Positions 35,744 to 44,867 of a DNA stretch of 64,000 nt are shown in pieces. Position 1 is the stretch's first letter. Each line of letters opens with the position of its first letter. The notes under the pieces were generated by a model. That model did no database searches and had not been told where the DNA came from. It saw only the letters and a program-made list of their open reading frames with translations. Made by a program: the position numbers and the translations under genes. The DNA comes from Rhizobium sp. Root708 (GTDB lineage Bacteria > Pseudomonadota > Alphaproteobacteria > Rhizobiales > Rhizobiaceae): positions 310,767 to 374,766 of the forward strand of contig NZ_LMHV01000023.1 of assembly GCF_001429725.1 (NCBI RefSeq), written 5' to 3'.

Positions 35744-36621
35744 TCGGGAGCCGTCGGAATGGTGATACTCCCCTTCGAGGGACGGCCAGACATGCCCGAT
35801 GCCTCTACGCCGTTTTCCTCCCAACCCCACGCTCCCTGCGAAACGGGAACCCAAAACTCAAACTCCGCGCCGCCCTCTGGACGATTTCGGGCGGATATTC
35901 CGCCCCCGTGGGCGATCACTACCGATCGGCAGATCGCGAGCCCCATTCCAAGCCCACCATCTTTGGTGGTGAAGCGATTCTGGAAGATGCGCTGGCAGTC
36001 GCCATCCGCAATTCCGGCGCCATTGTCACGGATGGTCAAGGAGACCTTGCCCATTTCGAAACGGGTGTGCACCTCAATGAGAGAAGAACCCTTGCCTTCA
36101 GGCTCAAGAGCTTGAACGGCGTTTACGAGCAGATTTGTGACCACCTGTTCAAGCTGGACGCGATCGCCAAAGATAGGCGGCAATCTGGGATCCAGGGCCG
36201 TTACGACACTAATCGAGTTAGCTTCGATGTTGTGCTGAATGAGCTGAAGCGTGGTACCGACCACGTCATTAAGATCGAGACTCTCCCGTTCAATCGGATG
36301 CCCACTGGCCATGTCGCGGACACATTTCGTGAATTCGCCCGCTCGTCGCGCGCTTTCGGCAAGTCGCTCCGTGACCTTCCTGAGTTTCACGATGTCTGGC
36401 TCAGCCTGGCTTAGCAGAATGAGGATCGTTTCGGCATCAACAGCAATAGCTGCCAGCGGTTGAGTGACCTCATGGATAACAGTCGTTGCCAATTCGCCAA
36501 GAAACGAGAGGCGCGCCATTCGCAATGATTCAGGCTGGTTCTCGTGCCGCGGCGTTGTGGAGACGCGGCTACCTTGGTTCCTTTGTCGTCTCGTCTCGAC
36601 GATGTTTGCCCCCGTCAACAT
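35710..36621 (-). CDS. Histidine kinase lacking a sensor domain
   Basis: About 303 residues from the ATG at 36621; an in-frame TTG at 36681 would add 20. It has HisKA (FLGELATTVIHEVTQPLAAI) and HATPase (NLLVNAVQALEP, DNGAGI, GLGMGLAICRS), but only about 40 residues come before HisKA, where relatives have PAS or membrane domains. It may be a 5'-truncated kinase that still reads through, or a kinase acting with a separate sensor such as the MEKHLA protein next door. It is divergent from the winged-helix/ATPase gene. Confidence 0.82.
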   Translation of the reverse strand: MLTGANIVETRRQRNQGSRVSTTPRHENQPESLRMARLSFLGELATTVIHEVTQPLAAIAVDAETILILLSQAEPDIVKLRKVTERLAESARRAGEFTKCVRDMASGHPIERESLDLNDVVGTTLQLIQHNIEANSISVVTALDPRLPPIFGDRVQLEQVVTNLLVNAVQALEPEGKGSSLIEVHTRFEMGKVSLTIRDNGAGIADGDCQRIFQNRFTTKDGGLGMGLAICRSVVIAHGGGISARNRPEGGAEFEFWVPVSQGAWGWEENGVEASGMSGRPSKGSITIPTAPDYATSRRCVSR

Positions 36622-36783
36622 AGCCTCGCTCACATCATAACCGGTTATAAGGTGGCTCGCCGTTACGCCGCACGTCGACAAGCTCGATCAACTGGGTGTA
36701 GCTTCCGTCTTTTCCGAACGATCCTATAGTTGGCTCGATATTTAGTTCTTGAAGCAATGCTGAGATTTTCTGAGGGACTTTAG

Positions 36784-39680
36784 GTGGCCGAGCCGCATTC
36801 GATGAAGCTTATTTACTCATTTCGGGATTGGGAGATCGACCTCTTTCAGCGCGAACTTCGATTGAAAGGAGTCAAAATCCCATTGGGAAACCGGGCATTT
36901 GAGGTGCTCGAGTTGCTTGTCAAAGCTCGGGGCGCGACCATCGACAAGTACGACCTGATGAGCCGGCTTTGGCCGGGAGCAATCGTTGAAGAAAACACCC
37001 TGCAGTTTCATATATCCGCTCTCCGCAAGGCTTTGAGAGACGATCGAGATCTTCTGCGGACAGCGTTCGGAAAGGGCTACCGCCTATTGGGTCAATGGGA
37101 GTCCGCTCAGGATCGGGAACGAGATATCGCGAACCCGGTGTCGCCCGATGGCAACGTTCAAACGCGGTATTCGAGCAATCTCCCGGCTTCCGTATCGGAT
37201 TTGATCGGCCGTGGGGCCGCGTTGAGCAAGATATGCAGTTTGCTCGCGACATCTCGCATAACGACCCTCTGCGGTCCTGGAGGGATTGGCAAAACCAGCC
37301 TTGCTCTCGAAGCTGCTCGCGAATTTTCCGGAGATTTCGAAGGCGATACGGCTCTTGTCGAACTCGCATCCGTATCAGACCCTGAACTTGTCGCCTCGGC
37401 CGTTGCGACCGGCCTCGACTTGCGGTTGGGAGGTTACCAGATCACGCCCGTGTCCATCGCACAGGCAATCCAGACAAGACGCGTTCTTTTGTTGCTCGAC
37501 AATTGCGAGCATCTCATAGACGCAGCCGCTCAACTTGCCGAAACGCTCATGCGCCTGTGCCCCGGCGTGTCTATTTTAGCGACCAGTCGTGAACCTTTAC
37601 GCATTCCTGGCGAGAAGGTTTTCCAGGTGCCGCCGTTGGATGTGCCAACACCTGACGACGGCACCACGGACTTTCTCGACCACAGCGCCGTTAAGCTCTT
37701 CATCGCTCGTAGTGGCGAACAGATGGCATCTTCGCTACAGAGCGAAACCCTTCCAACCATTGCAACAATCTGCCAACGTCTCGATGGAATTCCGCTCGCA
37801 ATCGAATTTGCAGCGGCTCGAGCAGAGACACTCGGTGTCCTCCACGTTGCCGAAAGACTACACGATCGTTTTACCCTTCTCGCCGGAACACGTCGCACAG
37901 CGTTGCCTCGTCATCAAACGCTCCGGGCGACACTGGACTGGAGCTATGAGCTTCTGCCGGAAAACGAGCAGCACCTCTTTCGTCATCTGGCAATTTTCCC
38001 TGGTGGTTTCACTGTCGCGGCTGCCAGAGCGATGGCTGGTGACCACGACGGCGGCTTCCTGGAAGAACGCATCTCGAGCCTCGTCTGGAAATCCTTGGTC
38101 ACACTGGTTCACTCGGCTGATGAACCGCGCTGGCGTCTCCTCGAGACAACTCGCGCCTACGGCCTCGAAAAACTCGCAAAAAACCAAGAACGGAACGCAG
38201 CCGCGCGTCAACGGGCCAAATTTCTCTGCGATCTTTTCGCAATTTTTGAAGATGTCCCTGTCGTAACGATGCGTGATCTTCCCCGCTTCATTCCGGAACT
38301 CGACAACGTTCGCGCCGCACTCGATTGGGCCTTCTCCGAGCAGGGTGACAAAGCCATGGGGGTTGCCCTTGCTGCAGCCTATGCGCCGGTGTGGCTGCAT
38401 CTGGCGCTCGTTACAGAATGTCGAGACCGCCTCAGACAGGCTCAACAAAGCATTGGCGTGGCGCCGGAATTGCCGCCCAAGCTGAAAACTCAACTGCTCA
38501 CCATTCTTGGATTGGCCGAGAACTATACCGGCGTGGCTGACGAGACCACCAGATCCGGCTTGATGAGTGCACTCGAGATCGCCGAGAATTGCGGCGATGC
38601 CGAGAGAGAATTGCAGGCACTCTATGCAAGCTGGTCACACGACTTCATTAGGGGCAAGATTAGCGCCTCGATAGGCTTTGCCGAGCGCATCTCCTTGGTC
38701 GCGACCGGAGTGATGCGGCCGACGAAAAGCTCTCACAGCGGCTCCTGGGAAGTTCCTATCACTATTTCGGTGATCAAAATCAGGCATTGACCAGTTTCGA
38801 GGCGGCGCTCAACGGCGAGATCGGCGCAGAAGAACTCCGAGCCGCTTTTTGGTTTCATCTTGGCGGTCAGTCCTTTCCGAAGGCCCGATTGGCGCGCACT
38901 CTCTGGCTGCGCGGATTTGTGCAACGAGGCCTCCAGTCCGCCATGGCAACTTTGGAAGAAGCCCAAGCAAGAAATCATAAGTTTTCGATGTGTCTGGCGC
39001 TGACGGAGGCCGTGTGTCCGCTTCACCTGATGGCTGGAAATTTGAGTGAGGCCAGTCGATGTATCGCGATGCTCGACGAGCTCGCGGAGGGATCGATCTT
39101 TGGTGGCTTCGCCCACTATCTTCGCGGCTCTCTCCTCGTCAAAAGCGGCAATCATGCCGAGGGTCTGAGAGTGCTACGGGCCGCGCGCGACCATTCCGGC
39201 AGGTTGACCGGCAAAGAGGGTCGCACGAGTATCATCATCGACTTTACCACCCCTCAGGGATCGGGATTCCTCCTGAATTTCGCGGAAGCCCTTGTTGGCA
39301 TCGGAGACGTAGCTGCCGCGATAGCGCTGATCGATACCGAGATATCGCAAGCTCGTCTCGAGGGTCTCCTGTGGCATGTGCCGGAGCTCCTGCGCTTGAA
39401 GGGAGAAGTGCTCGCCGGTCAGAAACACGACACAGCAGCGTTGGACGCTGAACAGTGCTTGCTGGAAGCGATCGAAATTTCGAAACAACAGGGCGCGCTG
39501 TACTGGCAGCTGCGAGCCGCAACAACTCTTCTCCGTTTACAGGTCAAACCTAACAAGGGCAAAGATGCTCGAGCACTGCTTGCGGCGGTGTGCGAGGATT
39601 ACGCAGGCGAGCCAACGTTTCTGGATCTCGAAACCGCGCGGGCGCTCTTGAATGGTTCGCCAAGAACGACGACACGCTAG
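36784..39680 (+). pseudogene. Winged-helix/STAND-ATPase/TPR regulator split by a frameshift
   Basis: The first frame (GTG 36784 to TGA 38790, 668 codons) has a CadC/OmpR-type winged HTH (5-100; LMSRLWPGAIVEENTLQFHISALRKAL), a STAND/NB-ARC-like ATPase with Walker A GPGGIGKTS and Walker B VLLLLDNCEH, then the start of a TPR-like region. From about 38704 the homologous reading continues in another frame (RSDAADEKLSQRLLGSS, YHYFGDQNQALTSFEAALNG) and joins the ORF ending at 39680. One lost base in ACC-GG near 38704-38708 explains it. Restored, the protein is about 965 residues, the usual size for this family. GAGGG precedes the GTG. It could be genuine decay or a sequencing error. Confidence 0.88.
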
Positions 39681-39756
39681 TAATGCTCGTCGTTCTCAGC
39701 TTTCGATAGAGAGGGCTCTCTGACAACCCTGATGCTGTTCGAGCATTGATGCGCCG

Positions 39757-40584
39757 TTATTCACGCATATAAGACACAAGCTCGGGGTACGAGAGCAACG
39801 GCGATTCGATGAATGAAAAGGCTCCCTCCTCTTTCACCTGTCGCGCAGCCGACGCGAGGCCTGCCATCGCCGCGAGATAGAATGCAGGTCCAAGGCTGAT
39901 CCGACGAACTCCGGCCTGCTCTAACTCCGGCACCGAGAAAGACAAGCCTGGCAAGGCAGCCATGAAATTGAAGGGTTTCGTAATCTCGGAGCAGACCCGC
40001 CTCACTGATTCGAGATCAGGCAGCGCGGGTGCCATCAATACGTCAGCGCCGGCCTTCTCGTATGCTTGCAGGCGCTGGATCACATCATCAAGATCGGTGT
40101 TGCCATGAAAAAAGCCGTCGGCACGCGCGGTTACCATGAAGGGGTATCCGAGGCTTCGGGTTGCCTCAACAGCGGCAGCGACACGTTCGCTCGCCTCACT
40201 TATATCGAACATGGCATCGTCCGATCGGGAGCGAACATCCTCGATCGACGCGCCAACGAGGCCCGCTGCTGCCGCTTGCCTGTAGATGTCTTCAACCTCC
40301 TTCGGTGTCGCGCCAAAACCGTTGCCGAGGTCCATGGAGACAGGAAGTTCCGTCGCGTTTACGATCGCGTGTGCATGCACCATCAGTTCATCGCAGCTTG
40401 CGGCATGGTCACGCCGCCCGTAGACGCCGGCGGAAGCCCAGCTTGAAGTCGCGAGCGCCGGAAAACCAACCCCCGTCAGCAAGCGGGCTGAGCCGGCGTC
40501 CCATGCATTGGCGATAATGAAGGGATGCGCTCCCTGATGAAGTGCTTGAAAGGCCTTACCCTTGTCAGCTTGGGTCACGGGCAT
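39757..40584 (-). CDS. Isocitrate lyase/PEP mutase superfamily protein
   Basis: A 275-residue TIM-barrel protein from the ATG at 40584 (GAGGAGG upstream). Core motifs are FIIANAWDAGSARLL, MDLGNGFG, GASIEDV and ARADGF. The KKCGH loop with catalytic Cys of isocitrate lyase is not present (GVYGRRDHA instead), so isocitrate cleavage is unlikely; a carboxy-phosphoenolpyruvate mutase-like or oxaloacetate hydrolase-like C-C bond reaction is possible. It is separate from its neighbours, with a long 5' gap. Confidence 0.88.
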   Translation of the reverse strand: MPVTQADKGKAFQALHQGAHPFIIANAWDAGSARLLTGVGFPALATSSWASAGVYGRRDHAASCDELMVHAHAIVNATELPVSMDLGNGFGATPKEVEDIYRQAAAAGLVGASIEDVRSRSDDAMFDISEASERVAAAVEATRSLGYPFMVTARADGFFHGNTDLDDVIQRLQAYEKAGADVLMAPALPDLESVRRVCSEITKPFNFMAALPGLSFSVPELEQAGVRRISLGPAFYLAAMAGLASAARQVKEEGAFSFIESPLLSYPELVSYMRE

Positions 40585-41304
40585 GGTGTCCTCCTCGATT
40601 TTTCGGTTGCTACGAGCCAGAATTCCCTCCGCTGATTGCATTTACAAGCCACTCGTGGACGGTAGGAGCTGCATCCTCATATTTTTTTGGTCAGTCGTCA
40701 TTTCGACGAAGGTAGCGCAATGGGCCGGTAAAGCTGCCGCTATATTGGCCATCCCACGTTGATCATGCCAGGCGGTTTCGAAAGGCGCGGCGATGCTGCA
40801 GGCCATTCACTTCGTTGGACCACGTCGAGGCGGGAAATCGTGCACCATGGGAACGATACTCAAACGCGCTACAAGTTGGAGCGTAAAGTAGCGAGATCTA
40901 GAGCCTTTCGAGCGCTGGCGACAGCTCCTTCCACACGGACGCGCCGTAGCGCAAACATAGGTTAAGCGCTTTGCTACGCGGCGTCGTTTGCATGATGTCA
41001 ACATCTGGCCGCCTTTGAGATGATAAGCCAAATGTATCTGAAGCACGCTCGACAATCCGCCGGCGCCTTTAATCCTTCTTCCATGAGGCACTTGGCAGAC
41101 ACGACCATGCCTTATGGGCGTTATGGTTTACCGACGCCTAGAGGTTCTGTCCGATACCACTTGCCTTGACTTCGCGAACTAGGCCAGGGCTGACGACAGC
41201 GCCCTGTCAGCTTGATCAAGACGCACAGGAACCAAAGAGCCTGTCGGCCGTCATGCGGATGATCGCCTCCATCACTTCATCGCAATGATTTGCTCCCGTA
41301 GGAC
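40585..41304. other. 720-base region without a supported gene
   Basis: The longest open frame (94 codons, minus strand) has an Arg/Cys-rich, unprotein-like sequence and is rejected. The only signal I noticed is a diverged copy of the CAAAC palindrome at 40952-40965. The region may be gene debris. Confidence 0.45.
40952..40965. promoter_or_regulatory. CAAAC-N4-GTTTG-type site, diverged
   Basis: CAAAC-atag-GTTAA: eight of ten positions. It is about 370 bases from the nearest gene start (the PEP-mutase-like gene), so a role is uncertain. Confidence 0.3.
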
Positions 41305-41538
41305 TTACGGAGCGGAGAACTTCACTGTCACGCCGCGTTGCCGGAAGTAGGCCTGCAATAGTTTACGACCTGAACGATTGTTCTGCACGAGCATGGCCGG
41401 ATCGAACGTAGCCTCTTTCACGCCGGCCCGCGCCAGCGCCGCCTTGAGAGCCGCGATATGGGCGTCGATATCGGCATTGTCCGCACGAAGCGATTCATAA
41501 ATGCGGTTCGTTGCATCTGCTACGGTCGGTTCGCTCAC
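41305..41538 (-). CDS. Small protein of unknown function
   Basis: A 77-residue protein from a GTG at 41538, with GGAG a short distance upstream; the ORF stays open to 41607. The sequence looks like two helices (ATNRIYESLRADNADIDAHI, AALKAALARAGVKEATF) followed by a basic stretch (NNRSGRKLLQAYFRQRGV). A small nucleic-acid-binding or regulatory role is possible but not shown. It lies alone between two gene-poor stretches. Confidence 0.55.
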   Translation of the reverse strand: MSEPTVADATNRIYESLRADNADIDAHIAALKAALARAGVKEATFDPAMLVQNNRSGRKLLQAYFRQRGVTVKFSAP

Positions 41539-41971
41539 CACTACACTCCGGTTGTTGTCTGTCTGGCATTTTCTGAAATGGACCGTATCGTAGCGAAAAA
41601 TGCCCACGTCAATAGGCCGACGAAGGAGTGCAACTTGGCGCCCACTCTGTGAACGGCCCGAGCGGGTTTATGCCGCAACGCGCTTGGCAAGCCATCTCAG
41701 GCTCTCTTGACTATGTTGTAATCGCTCGACGGATTGCCTCTGCAGTGAATAACCTCGCCTACCGCGCCTCCATTCAATGGTTAGCATTGCGCCATCAAAG
41801 TTCGAGATAAAACAGCGCACAGTGTGTCCGATTGCTTGCACGGCTCAGGCAGCCCTACTCATATCGCCAACCCCACGTCTCAGATAACGCGCTCAGTGCG
41901 CCAGCGTTGCTTGCCTGCGATCACGCTTCGGTTTATGACTGCGCCTAGACACTAAACCATAGGAGCAGTTT
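41539..41971. other. 433-base region upstream of the cold-shock gene
   Basis: It should contain the cold-shock gene promoter and its long 5' leader, which is common for these genes. Short ORFs here are not convincing. I could not identify a definite promoter. Confidence 0.4.
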
Positions 41972-42172
41972 GTGGCGAATGGCACTGTAAAGTTTTTCAA
42001 TCAGGACAAGGGCTTCGGCTTCATCACGCCGGACAATGGCGGCCCAGACGTCTTCGTGCATATCTCTGCAGTCCAGGGCGGATCGCTGCGCGACGGCGAG
42101 AATGTCAGCTACGACCTGGGTCAGGATCGCAAGACTGGAAAGTCCAAGGCCGAGAACGTTCGTCCGGCCTGA
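41972..42172 (+). CDS. cspA: Cold-shock protein, CspA family
   Basis: A 66-residue single OB-fold protein beginning with GTG, preceded by AGGAG. The RNP1-type GFGFIT and RNP2-type VFVHIS nucleic-acid-binding motifs are intact, and [13 protein letters not shown] is the family N-terminus. It binds single-stranded RNA and DNA and melts RNA structure under cold or other stress. A clear Rho-independent terminator follows. Confidence 0.95.
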   Translation: MANGTVKFFNQDKGFGFITPDNGGPDVFVHISAVQGGSLRDGENVSYDLGQDRKTGKSKAENVRPA

Positions 42173-42728
42173 TAGGGATCGACGTAAAAAGTCGGTGTGA
42201 AATCACACCGACTTTTCGTTCGTTTTCTACCCTGCCAATGGCGGTACGATCCTATTCCTTGTTGGCGATAGCGCGCTGATATCCAGCGACGCTTTCTACC
42301 GGATCAATGGCGGTTGGTATTCCCCGGCACGACCTAGTGATGAGTCGTGAACTGGAGGCAAACGGGCCGAATCGTCTGCCTCATCCCACCGGCATTTACG
42401 TCTGTCGGTGTCTTACGGACTTCTTCCCCCGCATGGGGCTTTTGCGTGTGCTGTGCTTTTGATCTTTATGTCTGTTGGAAGGAACCGAGTTCATTCCAAT
42501 GCGCGTTAACGCGACCTGCGATCATTTTTGATGCCCATATGTATTCAAAAGACGTGATCCGTCGGTGGCTTAGCCATCGCGCGCAATGGCGATGAGAACG
42601 CTGATCGTCGCCGGCAGGACGTCCGACTTTCCGCCAGGTTATCTCCCGTGCACGCTTTCCGTTGAGCCTGCAACTGATGGGGAGATTCCAACGCCGGCAT
42701 GCCCCCACTGACATCATTCGTGCTGACC
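42173..42728. other. 556-base gap downstream of the cold-shock gene
   Basis: Beyond the terminator I see no gene. Two ORFs of 82-83 codons on opposite strands overlap each other and lack features of real genes. Confidence 0.45.
42187..42220 (+). terminator. Rho-independent terminator of the cold-shock gene
   Basis: AAAAGTCGGTGTG and CACACCGACTTTT form 13-base perfect arms around AAAT, starting 15 bases after the stop and ending in a T-rich tail. Confidence 0.9.
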
Positions 42729-43442
42729 CTAGTTGAACGCGCTCACTCCCGTTGCGCCAAGGTTGTTGCTGTCCAGCTTCTGTGCGGCGAGGACAACCTC
42801 CAGCCGATTTCGCGCATCCAGTTTCTGCATCAAGACGGTCATGTAGTGCTTTACAGTTTTCTCGCTGATATCGAGCGAGGCGGCGATTTCGCGGTTGGTG
42901 CTGCCACGCATCAGGTAGGCGACGATCTGCTCCTCGCGGGCGCTCAACCGTGCAGAGGTTTGCGCTTTGCGGCGCAGTGAGTCCGTTTTCATCGACATGA
43001 TGACCTTGGTGGCGAAGCCGGGCGTCATGAAGGTGTTGCCCGCGTGAACCGTCTTGATGGCCTCGTGAAGATCGGAGGCAGTGCTGCCCTTCAAGACATA
43101 ACCGGAAACCCCAAGGCCCAACACCTGGATGGCCGTCTCGATACTCGAGCTTGCGGTGAATACGATGATGCGCGTGCGCTGATAGCGTTGAGCAATGATC
43201 TCAATCACCGCAAGCGGATCGCCCGGCATGCTCAGATCGAGGACGATGACGTCAGGACAGAGCTCGTCGACAAGCTGCAACGCGTCAACGGCGTTTTCGC
43301 CGCGACCAACGATGGAAAGATCCGCTCGATTTGAGTAAAGACTGACCAATCCCTCAAGTAATATTGGATGATCATCAACGAACGCCACGGAAATTACCAA
43401 GTCTCCCTCCCATTCATTATCTTCGACAGTAACATATCTCAT
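42729..43442 (-). CDS. NarL/LuxR-family response regulator flanking the type I secretion operon
   Basis: Up to 237 residues. The receiver has FVDDHPILLEGL, phospho-Asp in VIVLDLSMPG and Lys in VLKGS; the LuxR HTH is LSAREEQIVAYLMRGSTNREIAASLDISEKTVKHYM. The start is unsure: ATG 43442 has no ribosome site, while a TTG at 43400 follows GGGAGG and keeps the whole receiver. It lies just downstream of the secretion operon on the same strand. HisKA_3 kinases pair with NarL-type regulators, and one such kinase lies on the other side of the operon. Confidence 0.9.
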   Translation of the reverse strand: MRYVTVEDNEWEGDLVISVAFVDDHPILLEGLVSLYSNRADLSIVGRGENAVDALQLVDELCPDVIVLDLSMPGDPLAVIEIIAQRYQRTRIIVFTASSSIETAIQVLGLGVSGYVLKGSTASDLHEAIKTVHAGNTFMTPGFATKVIMSMKTDSLRRKAQTSARLSAREEQIVAYLMRGSTNREIAASLDISEKTVKHYMTVLMQKLDARNRLEVVLAAQKLDSNNLGATGVSAFN

Positions 43443-43448
43443 CTTTAC

Positions 43449-43463
43449 TATCTTAGTAAGATA
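43449..43463. promoter_or_regulatory. Perfect 15-base palindrome upstream of the NarL-type regulator
   Basis: TATCTTA-G-TAAGATA lies directly before the regulator gene in an AT-rich 80-base gap after the HlyD gene. It is a candidate autoregulatory operator. Its position, 7 bases from ATG 43442 and 49 from TTG 43400, favours the TTG start. Confidence 0.5.
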
Positions 43464-43523
43464 ATACTTATGGGTAGCGCCGTAGTAGAATCACAAATAC
43501 ACCTATTGGGTCGTACAGCTACT

Positions 43524-44825
43524 CTATTCCTCCCTGAATGCCTTCATCATCTGGTCGGTAAATGGCTTGAGGATGTACGACATTGCGGTACGCTCGGCGG
43601 TCTGAACGAAAACTTCGACGGGCATTCCCGGCAGGAGCTTGTTTTCCTTGAGCATGTGCGCATCGTCGAGGGTCAAGGTCGCGAGATAGTAGGGCTGGCC
43701 GGTCGTTCGGTCGAGGGTCGTTGCGGCGGCGATGACGTCGACGGCGCCGTGGAGCTCCGGCGTCGTGCGCTGATTGAACGCGACGAAGCGCATCCGTGCA
43801 GCCTGCCCGGTGGTAACACGATCGATATCGACGGGGGGAATGCGAACCTCAATCGTGAGGTCGCCGCCATCAGGAACGACCGACATGACGGTGGCGCCGG
43901 GAGCAATGATGCCGCCGATCGTGTGGATCTGCAGGTCGTAGACAAAGCCGTCGACGGGCGCACGGACTTCCATCCTGCTCATTCTGTCGCGCGCGGCGAC
44001 TTCGCGCTCGCGCAGTTCGGCAATCCTGGCCGAGAGGACGACGATCTCGGTCTGTGTTTCCTTCCTCGTGGTCTGATCGATGGAGATCAGCTTCATGTTG
44101 AGCTCGCTGATCTGTCCGGCGGCCTCGGCGATCTTGGCGACCAATTCGCCGCGGCTGCCTTCTATGCGGGCGCGCTGGCGCAGCAGATCGCGTTTCTGGG
44201 AGATCGGCACGAGCTTGTTCTGCAAAAGCTTTTCCATCTTGACGAGTTCCTGCTCGACGATCTCCGCCTCGCTCTCGTTCGACCGATTCTGAGCCTCGAA
44301 GCCATGCACCTGCTGCTCGAGCTGACCGATCTGCAGCCGAAGCTGCTCCTTCTGGTTGGCGGTCATCCGGCGATTTTCCTCGAACAACTTATTCTCCCCG
44401 GCAATGACGGCGGGGGCGAGCACGAGCGTTTCAAAAGCGATACCGTCGGCACCATCTCGCTCTGCGATCAGTCGGGCGTGCGTGGCGACGAGTTGCTGTA
44501 TCTGTGCCTGGACGATCGACAGCTCGACGCGTGTCTGGGTGTCGTCGAGCACCAGGAGGACGGCGCCCTTCTTGACCTGGTCGCCATTGTCGACCCGGAT
44601 CTCGGCGACGATTCCGCCGTCGCGATGCTGGATGGTCTTGACCTGCTCAGAGACGACCACCTGGCCATGAGTGACGACGGCACCCGACAGCTTGGCCTGC
44701 GCCGCCCATCCGCCGACGCCGAAGACCAGCGTACCAGCCAGCAGTGCCGAGACGATCACCCGTGAAGAGATCCCGAACTGGGCATTGCGCTTCGTCTTTT
44801 CCTTGGTTGTTGCTGTCGTCGTCAT
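43524..44825 (-). CDS. HlyD-family type I secretion periplasmic adaptor
   Basis: A 433-residue membrane fusion protein. One membrane helix lies at about 24-44 (IVSALLAGTLVFGVGGWAA). The first lipoyl half is GAVVTHGQVVVSEQVKTIQHRDGG, a long coiled-coil hairpin spans about 90-280, and the second half is EVRAPVDGFVYDLQIHTIGG. It bridges the inner membrane ABC exporter to a TolC-type outer membrane channel. It is the last gene of the operon, 42 bases after the second RTX gene. Confidence 0.94.
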   Translation of the reverse strand: MTTTATTKEKTKRNAQFGISSRVIVSALLAGTLVFGVGGWAAQAKLSGAVVTHGQVVVSEQVKTIQHRDGGIVAEIRVDNGDQVKKGAVLLVLDDTQTRVELSIVQAQIQQLVATHARLIAERDGADGIAFETLVLAPAVIAGENKLFEENRRMTANQKEQLRLQIGQLEQQVHGFEAQNRSNESEAEIVEQELVKMEKLLQNKLVPISQKRDLLRQRARIEGSRGELVAKIAEAAGQISELNMKLISIDQTTRKETQTEIVVLSARIAELREREVAARDRMSRMEVRAPVDGFVYDLQIHTIGGIIAPGATVMSVVPDGGDLTIEVRIPPVDIDRVTTGQAARMRFVAFNQRTTPELHGAVDVIAAATTLDRTTGQPYYLATLTLDDAHMLKENKLLPGMPVEVFVQTAERTAMSYILKPFTDQMMKAFREE

Positions 44826-44867
44826 CTTGGTTCCTCCCGAAATCGTTGATCGAAGCAGGGCAAATTG

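Noticed and set aside
40807..41091. A 94-codon minus-strand ORF in a gene-poor region
   Set aside because: Arg/Cys-rich sequence without helices, motif or ribosome site.
43368..44765. A 465-codon plus-strand ORF opposite the HlyD gene
   Set aside because: The minus strand encodes a clear HlyD adaptor through the same bases, and the plus reading is a low-complexity mirror of it.
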